This document shows, in pieces, positions 34,759 through 47,871 of a DNA stretch of 64,000 nt (its first letter is position 1; every line of letters starts with the position of its first letter). The DNA is from Spinacia oleracea. Lineage: Eukaryota; Streptophyta; Magnoliopsida; Caryophyllales; Amaranthaceae. The stretch lies in the NCBI RefSeq assembly GCF_020520425.1, contig NC_079487.1:66580398-66644397 (forward strand), written 5' to 3'. The notes under the pieces are model-generated. The model worked only from the letters and a program-made list of their open reading frames with translations, did no database searches and was not told the DNA's origin. The position numbers and the translations under genes are program-made.

Positions 34759-34959
34759 TATAATATATAGATTAATTGTCACGTAGAAATTTTTATTAAT
34801 TAAAATATATATATATATATATATATATATAAAGGAACAGCTGAGGGCGTTTTGGTAACTTCACTTTTCGTGTCCCCAAGCAAAAGGACCAACATACCCT
34901 CCTTAAGTTGTTTATCGTGTTGACTGCTGATCCTACTGACCTACCCTAAGTCCCTAATC

Positions 34960-37150
34960 CTCCCCCAATCCCGTTTTCTCTCTCCTTCCTCCAGTTTTCT
35001 CCTCCGTTTCTCTTCATCTTCTTCGATCTTCTTCCACTAATCCACTTCCACCAAATTTGAGCCGCTGAATTCCTAAGAAATGGTCTCTAACCAGATTCTT
35101 TCGATTCTTCTACAAAGCTACAACTCGATTGTTCCTATTCGTTAATTTTTGGGAACCCTTTAATTTTGTAATCTCAAATCTCTGTTTTTTAATCTGTATC
35201 TTACGTTATTGAAAGTGTTTGATTGAAACCCTTTAATTTTGTTTGATTGAATTTTTTGATTGAAACCTTTGTTGATTTTGATTATTATTTTGAAAGCATA
35301 GATTTTGAAAGCATTTCGATGTGAAGCAACTTTTGGAGACGGATTTGAGACTAATTTCGCTTTTCTGACGTCAACGAATTCGTCAAAGGTATATTCTCTC
35401 TCCAAAAACCCCAATTTCAAACCCTATTTTACGTTTCCGTCACTAAATTCTCTCAATTTTGATGTTTCAGGTGTTTCATTTGACCTATCAGATAAGAGCT
35501 TTTCTGCATCGAAGATCAAGAGGTCTTTGATTGAGTGTATTCCTTGGTGAAGTGGTATTCTTCTCTTACTCCTCCCTGTAAATTCAACATCCTCGAAAGC
35601 CTTCAGTCAAATTTCAGTGTGCTTCTTCGGAAAATCTATACTTTGTTATGAAAATTTCAATGTTTTCCTTTGAAAAAATTGATTATCGTGTTTGATTTTA
35701 AATTCGATATTTCTGGTGATGAAGTAAGAACATGAAATTTGAATAACCAAAACAATTAGTTTATTAGTTCTCTTAATTTTGTTAAATTGATTATCGTTTT
35801 TAATATCATTAGTTCTCTTAATTTTGGTTGAAATAGTACTTGCTTTGATGAAATTGAATAATTCGAGATCATTTCTTTTTAATGAAATAATCATGGGTCT
35901 GACCATCTGTGCCAAATTAATTTTGGAAAATTTGGGGATTTGGATTGGAGTAATTTACTAATTTGATTGATCAGGTACTTTGAAGAGGAATTCTGGTGTT
36001 TGTTAACATGATGAGATGATTAAATTAAGTTGTAATTAACCTAAGATCACTAATTATAGTTGAAAGGTGCATTGTGAAAATTCAGATAGTTTTTGGTGTG
36101 AGAAATGACGAAAAGTAAACACATGTAATCTTGGTGGTGGGATAGCCACATTAGCCCGATAATTCGAAATGGCTCCAGGAAAATGTAACAGGTATAATAT
36201 GCTTTTCTGGCTTTGTTATGATGTTGGTTGTTTAGATTTTCGGTTTGCAAGATAACGCCAGAATATATTCATTAACATAATATTATTCTCCAATTTACTC
36301 AGGTTCCCATAAAAACTTTCCGCAGATCAAGATCTGCTTGACTGTCAAACCCTCACCTGGCTTGAGCTCAATTGGGTTTGTACTCATTATCTCCAAAATC
36401 AGCCTTTGTCAAAGTATTCTTTATTGGTTTACTTGGTGTGACAATTTGTCAGATGTAATACTACTAAGTGCAGTTGGATAAGTATTTAAGTGCAATTAAT
36501 TATATTGTTTAATTTTGTTATTACTGTTATTTATGATTTAAGTTGAACCTGCATCATAAACTGATTTGAGTTGAGTCTGATTTAGGGAAAGTTTTTTGAT
36601 TTTTTGATTTTTTGATTTTTTTTACCAAAATAGGAAGCAAGAGAGGGTGTGAAAGAGTCTAAACCAGAAGTTTATAGAGATTAGAATTACTCTGTAGCTA
36701 ATTTTAATCAGAATCAGGGTGGGGATTCGACGATGCAGGGTTCGAGGACGAGTGACGGCAATGTGGAGTCTGGATCAGAAAGAAGGGGTTAGTATTATTG
36801 ACTCTTTTTTGCTTTGTGATTAGATGATTTGATGATTAGATGATGATTATGATGATGGGAGAATTGTTAATGATGTACTGATTTTGAATTTTTAGGAACT
36901 CAGCAACAATCAATTATTTGGATTAGTAGTTATTGTTGCTTAATGAAACAATTAGCTTTGTTTGCTTCGGTTCAGTATTGATTGGTATCGTATGTTGTGG
37001 AATCTGCATCGATCCTATTTCTTTTTCCCTTGGACCATAGGAAAAGAGTGAAGCAGTCAAGAGGAAGCTTGATATGCAATTGGAAAGCAAAGGATACAGA
37101 AAACAACAGGGAGCGAAAATTCTTCATCTGTTACTACTAAACTGAATTTT
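34960..37150 (+). other. Exon-like shards of unrecognised origin inside Helitron 2
   Basis: CT-rich leader-like sequence (34960-35040) is followed by short open stretches with plausible splice sites. Examples are 35305-35395, ending CAAAG before GTATATTC, and 36734-36786 (MQGSRTSDGNVESG), ending before GTTAGTATT. The pattern suggests a captured gene 5' region. No protein family could be named. Confidence 0.35.
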
Positions 37151-37406
37151 TCAGGTATTTAGTTTTCTAACCAACATTTGTTTCTCTTTACAGCATGGAT
37201 AGACATCTTGAAATTCTCTTCTTAGCCATTACTCTATGACTTACCAACTAAACTAGCTGTTACTGTATGGTACGGAGTATGGGTGTTATTTGTTTTCACA
37301 AATTGTCAATAATTTGAGGTTCTCTTTCTCTATTTGATTAATTTGAGTGTTTGTTTACTGGTTTATGTTGATTTGAGTGATGAAATTTATAGTTTATGAA
37401 GTAATT

Positions 37407-37760
37407 AATTGCAAACTTTGGTTAGTTGTTGTTGCTTACTATTGGCAAATTGGTGTAGTCTACAATGAGCTTCCCTTGAGGACTGATTAGTAAGTCGTCC
37501 TGCCAAAGGGTAGTAATGCACCAACACCTTTGAAAGAGCCTCTTTTAGGACTTCCCATGCTAACTCATTCCCTTTCTCTTCTGACTTGTAACTATATATT
37601 GTACGGACAATCACAACTATGTTTTGGTCTAAGTTTGACAGCAAGTATAAACCCTTTGGTGTGTCTTCTGCTGGTTCTACCAATATTGGTTCCCCTACTT
37701 GCTTCACTTTCAGCTTTGATGATGTCGTTTACCGCCCGTTCGAGTACTTTGTCACCCCGT
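37407..37760 (-). pseudogene. BAHD acyltransferase N-terminal fragment (HHT/HCT-like)
   Basis: The minus-strand frame contains KQVGEPILVEPAEDTPKGLY, LSNLDQNIVVIVRTIYSYK and ALSKVLVHYYPLAGRLT. These are the hallmark first-exon motifs of BAHD acyltransferases, closest in feel to omega-hydroxy fatty acid feruloyl transferases. After LAGRLT the frame shifts, and the expected continuation is readable in another frame. Upstream an in-frame stop precedes the motif. The HXXXD and DFGWG catalytic motifs are absent because only the N-terminal part is present. It lies inside Helitron 2, opposite to its orientation. Confidence 0.78.
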
Positions 37761-38065
37761 TTTCTCCATTTTCATTAACCTATTTACCATCAACCAAAAC
37801 AAATAAATAATAAATAATTATTAATAATTTCACTATTAGCGTAACTATAAAATAAAATCTGGAGGAAGGGAGTATATATTTAGTTGAGAATGGATGATAT
37901 GAGTAATTACTTAGTTGCCTTTTTGCTGGGTTTTCAGTAGAATGAATGTTAACTTTGCTGGCAAGGGGTTGTCATGAATGCTATATTTGATTACATGTTT
38001 ATGTTGTTTGGAAGTGAATCTAAAAAGAATTTTTTTTTTTTTTTTATAGATAAAGAAAACTTTCC

Positions 38066-38260
38066 ATGTGCAAGGGTTCCAAGAGCAAAGTTTTGATTGT
38101 TGAGGAGGTGATGGAAAGTGAGGATTACAAGAAAGATTCAGTTGGGGATCACCAAAACTCTTTACGGTTGCTTGAATTATCAACAACTAATGATCTAAGT
38201 AGTTTTAAGGATGCTGCGGAGAAAGAGGATTATGAGTTGGATGAACCGATGAAGTACTAA
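38066..38260 (+). other. Small open frame (64 aa), acidic, unrecognised
   Basis: MCKGSKSKVLIVEEVMES to DEPMKY, preceded by a poly-T stretch ending in ATAG that could be a splice acceptor. It may be a terminal exon of a captured gene in Helitron 2. No family was recognised. Confidence 0.3.
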
Positions 38261-38747
38261 TTCTTTCTTCTACCATTCATAATAGTACTCCGGGGTACTA
38301 ATTAGTTGATGATTGAAAATGGAAAGTTATTCTAAGTTTCTAACTATAAACTACTTCTGGCAATTTTGTGAAGCTGATTGTAATGGTATAATCATATTTA
38401 CATTTTGTTTTTTTGTCACCTTTCCACAACTGTTGTGGAAATGAGAAGCTTTTCCTATGATAATTACACATTTTTCTTTGAAACAATCAACCCTGTTGAT
38501 TTTTGTGGTTTCAAGGATTTGGTTCGATACTAAATGTTGGAATCATTTCCTTTTCTTTTCATCCATTTGATGACATCTAAGCTGGTTAACTAATTCTTTT
38601 AAGATAAAACAAAAGAATTATGAAATTTTTGTATTATTTGTTAATATTGATAATTTGATCTTGATTTTATAGCAAGTTTGCTTAAGGGGATTAAATTTGC
38701 TTTTTTATATTCGCACGCATCGCGTGCATACAAGACTAGTATATATA

Positions 38748-40872
<2,125 letters not shown>

Positions 40873-40940
<68 letters not shown>
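40873..40940. repeat. (TA)n microsatellite at the left edge of the Mutator-like element
   Basis: TA repeats with one TG interruption (around 40908). The facing tract at 48732-48778 suggests that one TA array was split by the insertion. Confidence 0.9.
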
Positions 40941-40943
<3 letters not shown>

Positions 40944-41045
40944 GGGGGATCCTGTGAAAATAGGTCCTTATGTGAGTATACTATTATATATGAGAATGAA
41001 TCTAATCCGTAGGATTAGATTCAATCTAATGGCTAGGATTAAAGG

Positions 41046-41290
41046 ATGAGAAAACCATCCACCCTCCCAATTAAAACCACGTTTCTTTCATTAATCCCCA
41101 CTCACTTTCTCTCTCTAAAACCTCCCTCTTCAATTTCTCTATCTCACAACTCGCGACTCGCCATTTTCTCTCTCGACATTTTCTCTCTCCTCTCGACAAA
41201 ACCGCCATCAAATCTCCAACAACAGTTGATCAATCTCCTTCTTCGTCGGTGTAAGGTAAATTCGACATCAATTGTTCTATATTTCTTCTC
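41046..41290 (+). promoter_or_regulatory. Pyrimidine-rich leader-like sequence near the left terminus
   Basis: TTTCTCTCTC-rich sequence lies just inside the terminal repeat, followed by a good donor (GTGTAAG then GTAAATTCG). It looks like a transcription start and 5' UTR reading inward. A comparable segment reads inward from the other end (48390-48570, minus strand). Confidence 0.35.
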
Positions 41291-41824
41291 TCCTTCTACA
41301 ATTTTCCCTAATTTTAACCTTATTTGCTCAATTAAAGATGACTAGAGCAGAAAAACAATTCAAATGACAAAGGTAAACAAAATACACAAATTTTTAACCT
41401 AATTCGAACTACTTTCTTTGTTTTTATACATTAATTGAAGTTATCTTTGTTAAATTTTGATTTTCAGGCAAAAAAAAATACTAAAAACCAGCAAAATGTC
41501 TAGAAGAACCATGAGAGTAAGTATTCAATGCTTTAATTTTAGCGAAGTTTTTGTAATTATTTTCGGAATTTTTCGGAATTTATTTTTGTAATTATTTGGT
41601 CTGCGAATTTGTGGATGTTTCTAGCGATTTTGCGAATTTTTATGTTCCTTATATTTGATCGTTGTTGCAATTGTGGATGTTCCGATATGAATTTTTAGTA
41701 TTTTTTGATAAGAATTTAATTTCTGATTTTCTGAATTAATTTGAGAATTTTAAGATATTTTTTCGATATTATGATGCTCTAAAACTAGTAGTTATATGCT
41801 ATGAATTTTTATGTTCACTGTAAT

Positions 41825-43080
41825 TGCATATGTTCTGAACTATATTTGCATATGTTCTAAACTATATTTGCATATGTTCTGAACAATAAGTGCATGTGTT
41901 ATGAACTATAATTTTACACATTCATTGAATAGGTTAGTAACAAGTGGCTTCGTAACTTATCTTATTGTGAGCTTTGAGTGTAACTGCTGGTTCAGAGATT
42001 TCACTTTTGTTCCTCTCCATTTGTTACATTGAATTTGGAGACACAAAAGGCTCCCTTGGGGCTGTAGTTGTGTAGTTTAGCTTTAGGTTTCTGTAAGTCC
42101 TACATTGATGTATAACAGTGCATTGATTGCCTCAGGGACACATATAGAGTAAAATGCAATAAGAGAAGTTCTTTCATGACCTGCATCTAATATTCAGTAT
42201 ACTAGAAGGCGCTTCAAGAGCTCAGTTTAGGAATGTGTCATATAGTTGAATTGAAAATGTAGTTGTTGGCCTGTTTCTCTGTTTTGAAAGTGTTTTTTAT
42301 AAGCTTTGAACAAAAAGTTCCAGCTTTGAATAACTAACTCATTTTTCAGAACAAGAGATATTATGGCCGAGTATTTTTACTACTCTATGTTAGGAAATGC
42401 TTGTCATAATATGTTGATTTTAGAGGTTGCCATGGGACAGGAATAAGCCCGGTTAGGGCGGTTTCCAGTTAACCTCTAAGCCGAGGTAGTTCAAGTTTGG
42501 AAATTAATGGACAAACTCATAATCAGTTGGTTCATGCCATAGGTTGGTTCTGGACTCAGTAGATATTAAAGTTTTAGAGTCTAGTCCTAATCTTGCTTAT
42601 GTACTAAAGTATCATTACATATGTTCTAATTATTATTGTATATGTTTTAATTACAATAGCATATGTTCTAATTATTATTGAATATGTTCTAGTTATTATT
42701 GCAAATGTTCTTATCATTATTGCATATGTTTTAAAGGTTTATACGAACTATATGGTATGGACTTTCATCTATATATGTTTCTTTGCATAGTTAGCTGCCC
42801 ACACTTGTCGGGATTTATAGATTTTCAAAGTATGCTTCTAAGCCTAATAAGGGAAATTGGAAAAGGCTTATGCTACATTATGATGTTGTTGGACATTGAT
42901 TATAACTAGCTGATAAGTTGGCTATTCTCTACTTTTTAGTGTATTAGGATAAGTATTTTTTATAAGAATTTAATTTCTGAATTTTTGAATTAATTTGAGA
43001 ATTGAGAATTTTACTCTTTTTTTCTTCTTCTAATTTTCGATATTTTATGATGTTCTAAGAGTAATAGTTATATGTTCTGA
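41825..43080 (+). repeat. Phased ATGTTCT arrays, left part
   Basis: Four copies of TGCATATGTTCTGAACTATATT-like units start at 41825, 41847, 41869 and 41891 (22-bp steps). Six copies of ATATGTTCTAATTATTATTG-like units start at 42619, 42640, 42661, 42682, 42703 and 42724 (21-bp steps). Two more are 22 bp apart at 43050 and 43072. Confidence 0.93.
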
Positions 43081-43197
43081 AGTCTTAAACAGAGGAAATG
43101 AGAATAAATGCACAAAACAACGAAGAAAATTGTCCTTCCATCACTTATAAAGGACATCATGCGCAATATTTGGTAAAATTTTATACTCTCAATACTT

Positions 43198-43930
43198 TAG
43201 AACATGAAGGTTAAGAATGTAGAACATGAAAGCTTACTGTTTAGAACAAAATTGTTTAATGATTAGAACATAAGTAATATTGGTAGATATATATGTTATT
43301 TGACTACACTTACCATTATTAGAGTAGGGGAGGTTTGAGCTGGAGTGACTGGACTACACTTAATATTATATTGCATAATGACTTTAGAACATGAAGGTTA
43401 AATTAAGAAAATGAAAGTTCACGGTTTAGAACAAATATATTTAGTGGCTCATAGTGTCAATCTTTTGGATATTGGCAATGGTTAATACTAGTTGTGGCTC
43501 ATGTTTGGGTAGAGTGGAAGGATAACTTTTTTAGTCCATTGCCTTTCTTAAAGAAGTGTACATTGCTTTGTAGAACATATAGCTTAACTGCTTAGAACAT
43601 ATAGCTTAACTGATTAGAACATATAGGAATAATGTATAGAACATATAGCTTCACTTGTTAGAACATATAATTTCAATTGTTAGAACATATATAGCTTCTC
43701 TTTTTATAACATTAAGTTTCACCTTATAGAACATTATTTTTTACTACGTATCACTAGTTTATAAAGTGATCAAACACTATTGTCGGAGTCCATTTGTTGT
43801 CCAATTATCGAAAAAACACTCTTAGCTGACATCCTTTCAAATATTGGGTAATATTTCATCATCTCAATTCTTTAGAATATGAAGGCTCACTTTTAAAAAC
43901 ATTAAGTTTCACCTATTAGAACATAATTTT
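43198..43930 (-). repeat. Phased TAGAACAT arrays, central part
   Basis: Motif starts at 43198, 43220, 43242 and 43264 (22-bp steps), then 43385 and 43427 (42 bp). Next come 43571, 43593, 43615, 43637, 43659, 43681, 43705 and 43727 (mostly 22-bp steps), then 43873, about 43895 and 43917. Between clusters the spacer sequence changes while the AGAACAT core stays. Confidence 0.93.
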
Positions 43931-43975
43931 ATATTGTTCTCTACATGTAGAGAAGCTATTATTTTTAGATATTTT

Positions 43976-45690
43976 ATGTTCTAAAATTCATAACAATATG
44001 TTCTAAAACTAGAAAATTATGTTCCAATGTTCTCTTCTTGTATCTAATATATTCCTGAATGTGCTTTGGGTCTGATTTTTAGCTTGTTTCTACCACAATT
44101 CAGGTCATGTTAGCTATGCTGTGTTTTCATGTGCAAAATCATGGGCTAATATAGTTGCATAGATTGGTGTTGTTCTTAAGTGGTTGTATAGCTGCTGGTG
44201 CATGCTATTTATTTTAATGTTTTGGGTCAGTCTGGGGTGGTATGATTCCTTTTATTGACTATATATTGGGCAACTGTTCTGCTATGTTTGGCTACTGCTA
44301 GCAGTTTTGTGTGTGTGGTGTTGTTGCAAGTAACGGTCGTCAATGCTTGATATTCTGGGACAATGTCTATTAGCTCAACTGGTAGAGCTTTGTGCGTTTG
44401 CACAATGATGTAGGTTCGAATCCTACATAGGCAACTCTTTGTATTCCATTTATGATATTAATTATTTCTTCTATTTGATGATTCTTTACTTTTGATTCAC
44501 TTATATTTAGTTTTGGATTTGTTCTACTTACTTTAGAACATATGTATAAATTTTTAGAACATTAGCCTTGGTTATAGAACATTAGCCTTGGTTTTTAGAA
44601 CATAATATCTAACACTTGAACTGAAGGCAGTTGTTTTTAGAGAAACTAGCCAGGGGGCAGGGAAGCATGAATGAGATGGCCAAGATGTATGACCAACATA
44701 ATTCTTCATTGGTGGAGTATGATAAGAAAGCACAGGTCTTGCATAATTGAGTTTATTGTCATCTAAATTATAGTTTTTTCTTTCTATGATATCAAATTTC
44801 AGAAGTGTATTAAATTTTTCTTTTTATGGTTGTTTGTTTATAACAAAGGTAAGTAATTCTTAGTCCATGTTCTAAAAAGTTGAACTTTTGTTCTAAATAT
44901 TGTCATGTATGTTCTAAACTTTAAATTATAATGTTTAGATGTAAATATAGAATGATTTCACTTTTTAATTTCTAAATTTAACTAAGTTATGATGTTTCTA
45001 CCACATAGGAGTAATTTGTTCTTAAACCTAATTTGAGCTTAACGAGTCTAACATGTAGTTAATCGAGCTTTGCTTAATTATTTGACGAATATATTTTTCG
45101 TAGGTTTATTATTGACATAACTAATGAGTTCTGACCGTGAATATTCTCACTTTAAAAATATTTTAAAGTCTTTCGCCCATGTTCTGAGAAATTGAACTTT
45201 TGTTCTAAATAGTGTGACATATGTTCTAAACGTTAAACATAACCTTTAGATATAAATAAAGAGTATTTTCACTTTTTATTTCTAAAGTCAACTTGTTTAC
45301 GATGTTTCTACCACGAGTAAATTAATTTGAGCTTATTCAGCTAATCGAGCTTAAAAAGTCAAACATGTAGAATTGAAAGTCAAAGGCTCACTAGCTTACT
45401 TAATGAGTCAAAAATATTTTAATGTCCTTCTTAGTCCATGTTCTAAAAAGTTGCACATTTGTTCTACATAATGTAGCATATGTTCTGAACTTTAAAGCAT
45501 TATAAATAAATATTGCTCTCACTTATTTTTAATTTCTAAAGTTAACTCACTTTTAGGACATACGCTTATGTTTTTTGATCATGAGATTATAACATTTTAG
45601 AAAAATAAATATTGTATGATGTCTTTCATGTTATGAAAAGATGTACATCATGTTCTAACTTATGATACGTCATGTTCTAATTTGTGTAGC
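43976..45690. repeat. Phased ATGTTCT/TAGAACAT arrays and a longer repeat of about 260-310 bp
   Basis: ATGTTCT starts at 43976, 43998 and 44019. TAGAACAT starts at 44534, 44555, 44575 and 44596. ATGTTCT-type triplets start at 44867/44888/44909, 45179/45200/45221 and 45438/45459/45480 (exact 21-bp steps), then 45628/45650/45672 (22-bp steps). The three 21-bp triplets sit in a longer direct repeat that shares GAACTTTTGTTCTA, ATTTTCACTTTTT and GATGTTTCTACCAC. Confidence 0.9.
44364..44434 (+). tRNA. tRNA-like sequence, possibly a pseudogene (anticodon uncertain)
   Basis: A 71-nt cloverleaf can be drawn. The acceptor stem TGTCTAT pairs with ATAGGCA (one G-T), the D stem GCTC with GAGC, the anticodon stem TTGTG with CACAA, and the T stem GTAGG with CCTAC around TTCGAAT. 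Box A (TAGCTCAACTGG) and box B (GGTTCGAATCC) are good. The anticodon loop has only six bases (CGTTTG), one short of normal, so no anticodon is assigned. It lies inside the Mutator-like element with no SINE body recognised around it. Confidence 0.55.
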
Positions 45691-46225
45691 TATTGTTTTG
45701 AAGAAGATTATTTCAGAAAATACGAATAGGAGTAATATGAGGAGTGATGTGTAAGAATTAAAGGAAGATCGGACACAAGATGAAACATAGATGATCCCCA
45801 AACCCAAAAGTTGTATGATAACTTTCAATTGTATCTATAATAATCTTAATAAACAAAAGAAACACTCGTAATAAAGTTGTATTTAATACATTCGATTGCG
45901 ACCGAGCATCAATTGGACGATCTACCAGCAACAAGGGAAGAAAACTTAAGAAGCTTAGGATCAACCTGCAAACAATTCATCTCATTTTCATCCAATATTA
46001 ACATAACTTGAATATTCTCATGCATAGGGATTAATAACATCAAGATAACCAAATTCCTGAATGAAGAACTCATCCTACCTTCACCATATCCGCTCCAAAT
46101 TGGCAGTCCTAACTCGAAATCGGGATCTAAACCAAACCAAGTCTGTTCGAACTACTACATTGTATATGTTTATGTTTGGATCTGTCTTTATGTCATCTAA
46201 TTCCTGCTTGTATTTCCGGAATATT

Positions 46226-46474
46226 TCAGTCCCTTTTTTTACCTTGTAACTTGCTTAAGAACTCGACATTCTTAAACTCTGATAACATTCTCCCAACTTC
46301 TGCCACCAGTTCCGACAGTTCGGGTGCTAATTTAGTTGTTGCCTCATTGTCGTTCCTGCAGCTACCCTCATGATCATACTGAGCTATACCTTGTGAAACC
46401 AGGTTTCTGAAATCTGTTGGTGATAGTTGTGGAATCAAGCGAGGCCCCATGTTTATAGCATAGGTTACCACCAA
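46226..46474 (-). other. Exon-like open segment, unrecognised
   Basis: The minus-strand frame includes TYAINMGPRLIPQLSPTDF and ELSELVAEVGRMLSEFKNV, with more ordinary codon composition than its AT-rich surroundings. A possible acceptor precedes it (near 46479) and a possible donor (GTATAG) lies near 46396. It could be a captured exon of a host gene within the Mutator-like element. No family was named. Confidence 0.35.
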
Positions 46475-47122
46475 GGGACCTGCATGATTTTAGTTATCAC
46501 AATGAGCAATGTAATAAACTAATCCTTCTTCTAAGTAGAATATAAAATCCAAAATAGGGAGGTACTAGTTTAGAAATGCGTTACAAGATCAATAGAACCA
46601 AGAACAGTTCCCTCATATACGACATCAATAGCACCTAAGGTCAAAAAGAGAAAACTCTAATATTCTAATCTTTTTTACTTATGATCTAATATTGTTCCTT
46701 GTGTTCTAAAAAAAGCCATTATGTTCTAAAAAAGTTATGCCATTTTTAACCTCTAATATTTGCAAGGAAGTTTCATCAATTATCAAGTAAATTAAATTCT
46801 ATATAGAGAACAATATAAGTATCTTGGGCATTGCAATCACAAAAGCTAGCTTGAGGGTGGGAAAGTCTACACGTCTATATAAGACCCCCATCAAACACAC
46901 GCTTCTCTCCAAGTAAGATTGACGGGGGACTCAAATCTCATATGTTGCTTCCACTATAATCTACCATCGAAGGGCACTCATGAGTAGACCTTGTGTTGGA
47001 CCTTGTTGGCCTCAACCAAGCATGACTACTGGAGGAGGTGTTGTCTAGCTACTAAACCAACTGATATAGGTCTTCCCATACAACCAAACCCAAAAACTAG
47101 CTCAAAGATGGGAGAGTCAATA

Positions 47123-47188
47123 GCACGCACACACACACACCCACGCGCACACACACGCGCGCGCACACACACAAACACACACACACAA
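47123..47188. repeat. (CA)n/(CG)n microsatellite
   Basis: CACACACACAC with CGCGCGC interruptions, inside the Mutator-like element. Confidence 0.9.
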
Positions 47189-47521
47189 TCTCGACATGGA
47201 AGTTAGAAGTATACACCTTACAATTGGAATGTAACGAAGGACCACTGCGAAGCTGAGATTTAGGTTTTTCGAACTGGATAGAAATATAGGTAGGACTTAT
47301 AAATGCAGTCGGGCGTACGCATATTGAGTTGTGTGTTCGCTAGCTCATTTCTACAACACAATCACTAATTCTTGTTATTTCAACACGAAATTCATTCTCT
47401 CGTTCCTCCAGGACTTAATATAGAAATTACTTCAGGAGTAACAACTACATTTGAATTAGAACAACTTGCATATCGTTCATTATTCACAACAAAATCTAGA
47501 AAAGAATAAGAAAAAACAAAT

Positions 47522-47871
47522 CAGAACATATATAATGTTTCTATAGAACATTGGGTTAAAAATGCAGAACATGTAAAGCAATAATTCAGAACAGCAGAAA
47601 CAGTGTCACAGGAAAATAGAGACAACTATACAGAACACTAGAAGCAATTATTAAAAAACATGAGTATTACTCAGAAAATTTAAACGATTATGCATAAGAT
47701 GTAATGCAATAATTCAGAACATCAAAAACAATTTACAACTTGCATATTGTTCATTATTCACAACAAAATCGAGAAATAATAAATAAATAAAACAATTCAG
47801 AACATGTATAATGTGTACATAGAACATTGGGTTACAAATGCAGAACATTTAAAGCGATTATTCAGAACGTT
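47522..47871 (-). repeat. Phased CAGAACAT arrays, right part
   Basis: Starts at 47522, 47544, 47565, 47587, 47631 and 47715 fit a 21-22 bp lattice with weaker copies at some intermediate positions. A second set starts at 47799, 47820, 47841 and 47863. Two further copies near 46701 and 46721 are in the opposite direction. Confidence 0.85.

Larger units (their letters stand above)
30951..34771 (-). mobile_element. Non-autonomous Helitron (3.8 kb) with an exact empty site in this window
   Basis: In minus orientation it starts TCTATATATTATACTAAAAG (34771) and ends CTAG (30951-30954). A hairpin CGTGC-ATC-GCACG lies nine bases before that end. It sits between A and T, as Helitrons do. Sister copies of the surrounding repeat (around 39888, 40080 and 49150) read straight across as AAATAATTAATTG, matching the sequence left when it is removed. 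No Rep or helicase coding is present. It contains a Tourist-like and two Stowaway-like MITEs and is otherwise AT-rich noncoding DNA. Confidence 0.88.
34805..38739 (+). mobile_element. Second Helitron (about 3.9 kb) carrying gene fragments
   Basis: The 3' end is well defined: a hairpin GCACGC-ATC-GCGTGC (38712-38726), nine bases, then CTAG (38736-38739) followed by T. The 5' end falls in a (TA)n tract before AAAGGAACAGCTGAGGGCG (34831), so the exact start cannot be placed and the usual TC is not visible. The sister repeat at 40111-40208 has an uninterrupted (TA)n in this position. The interior has a leader-like pyrimidine stretch (34960-35040), several exon-like pieces and a reversed BAHD acyltransferase fragment. 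No helicase is encoded. Confidence 0.7.

Noticed and set aside
37840-37875. Right end of a Stowaway MITE (GGAGGAAGGGAGTA)
   Set aside because: No matching left end was found within a normal MITE length, so at most it is a fragment.
42614-42745. A CRISPR-like array, given the short regular repeats
   Set aside because: The spacing is 21 bp with no 30-bp unique spacers, and the window is a plant nuclear genome.
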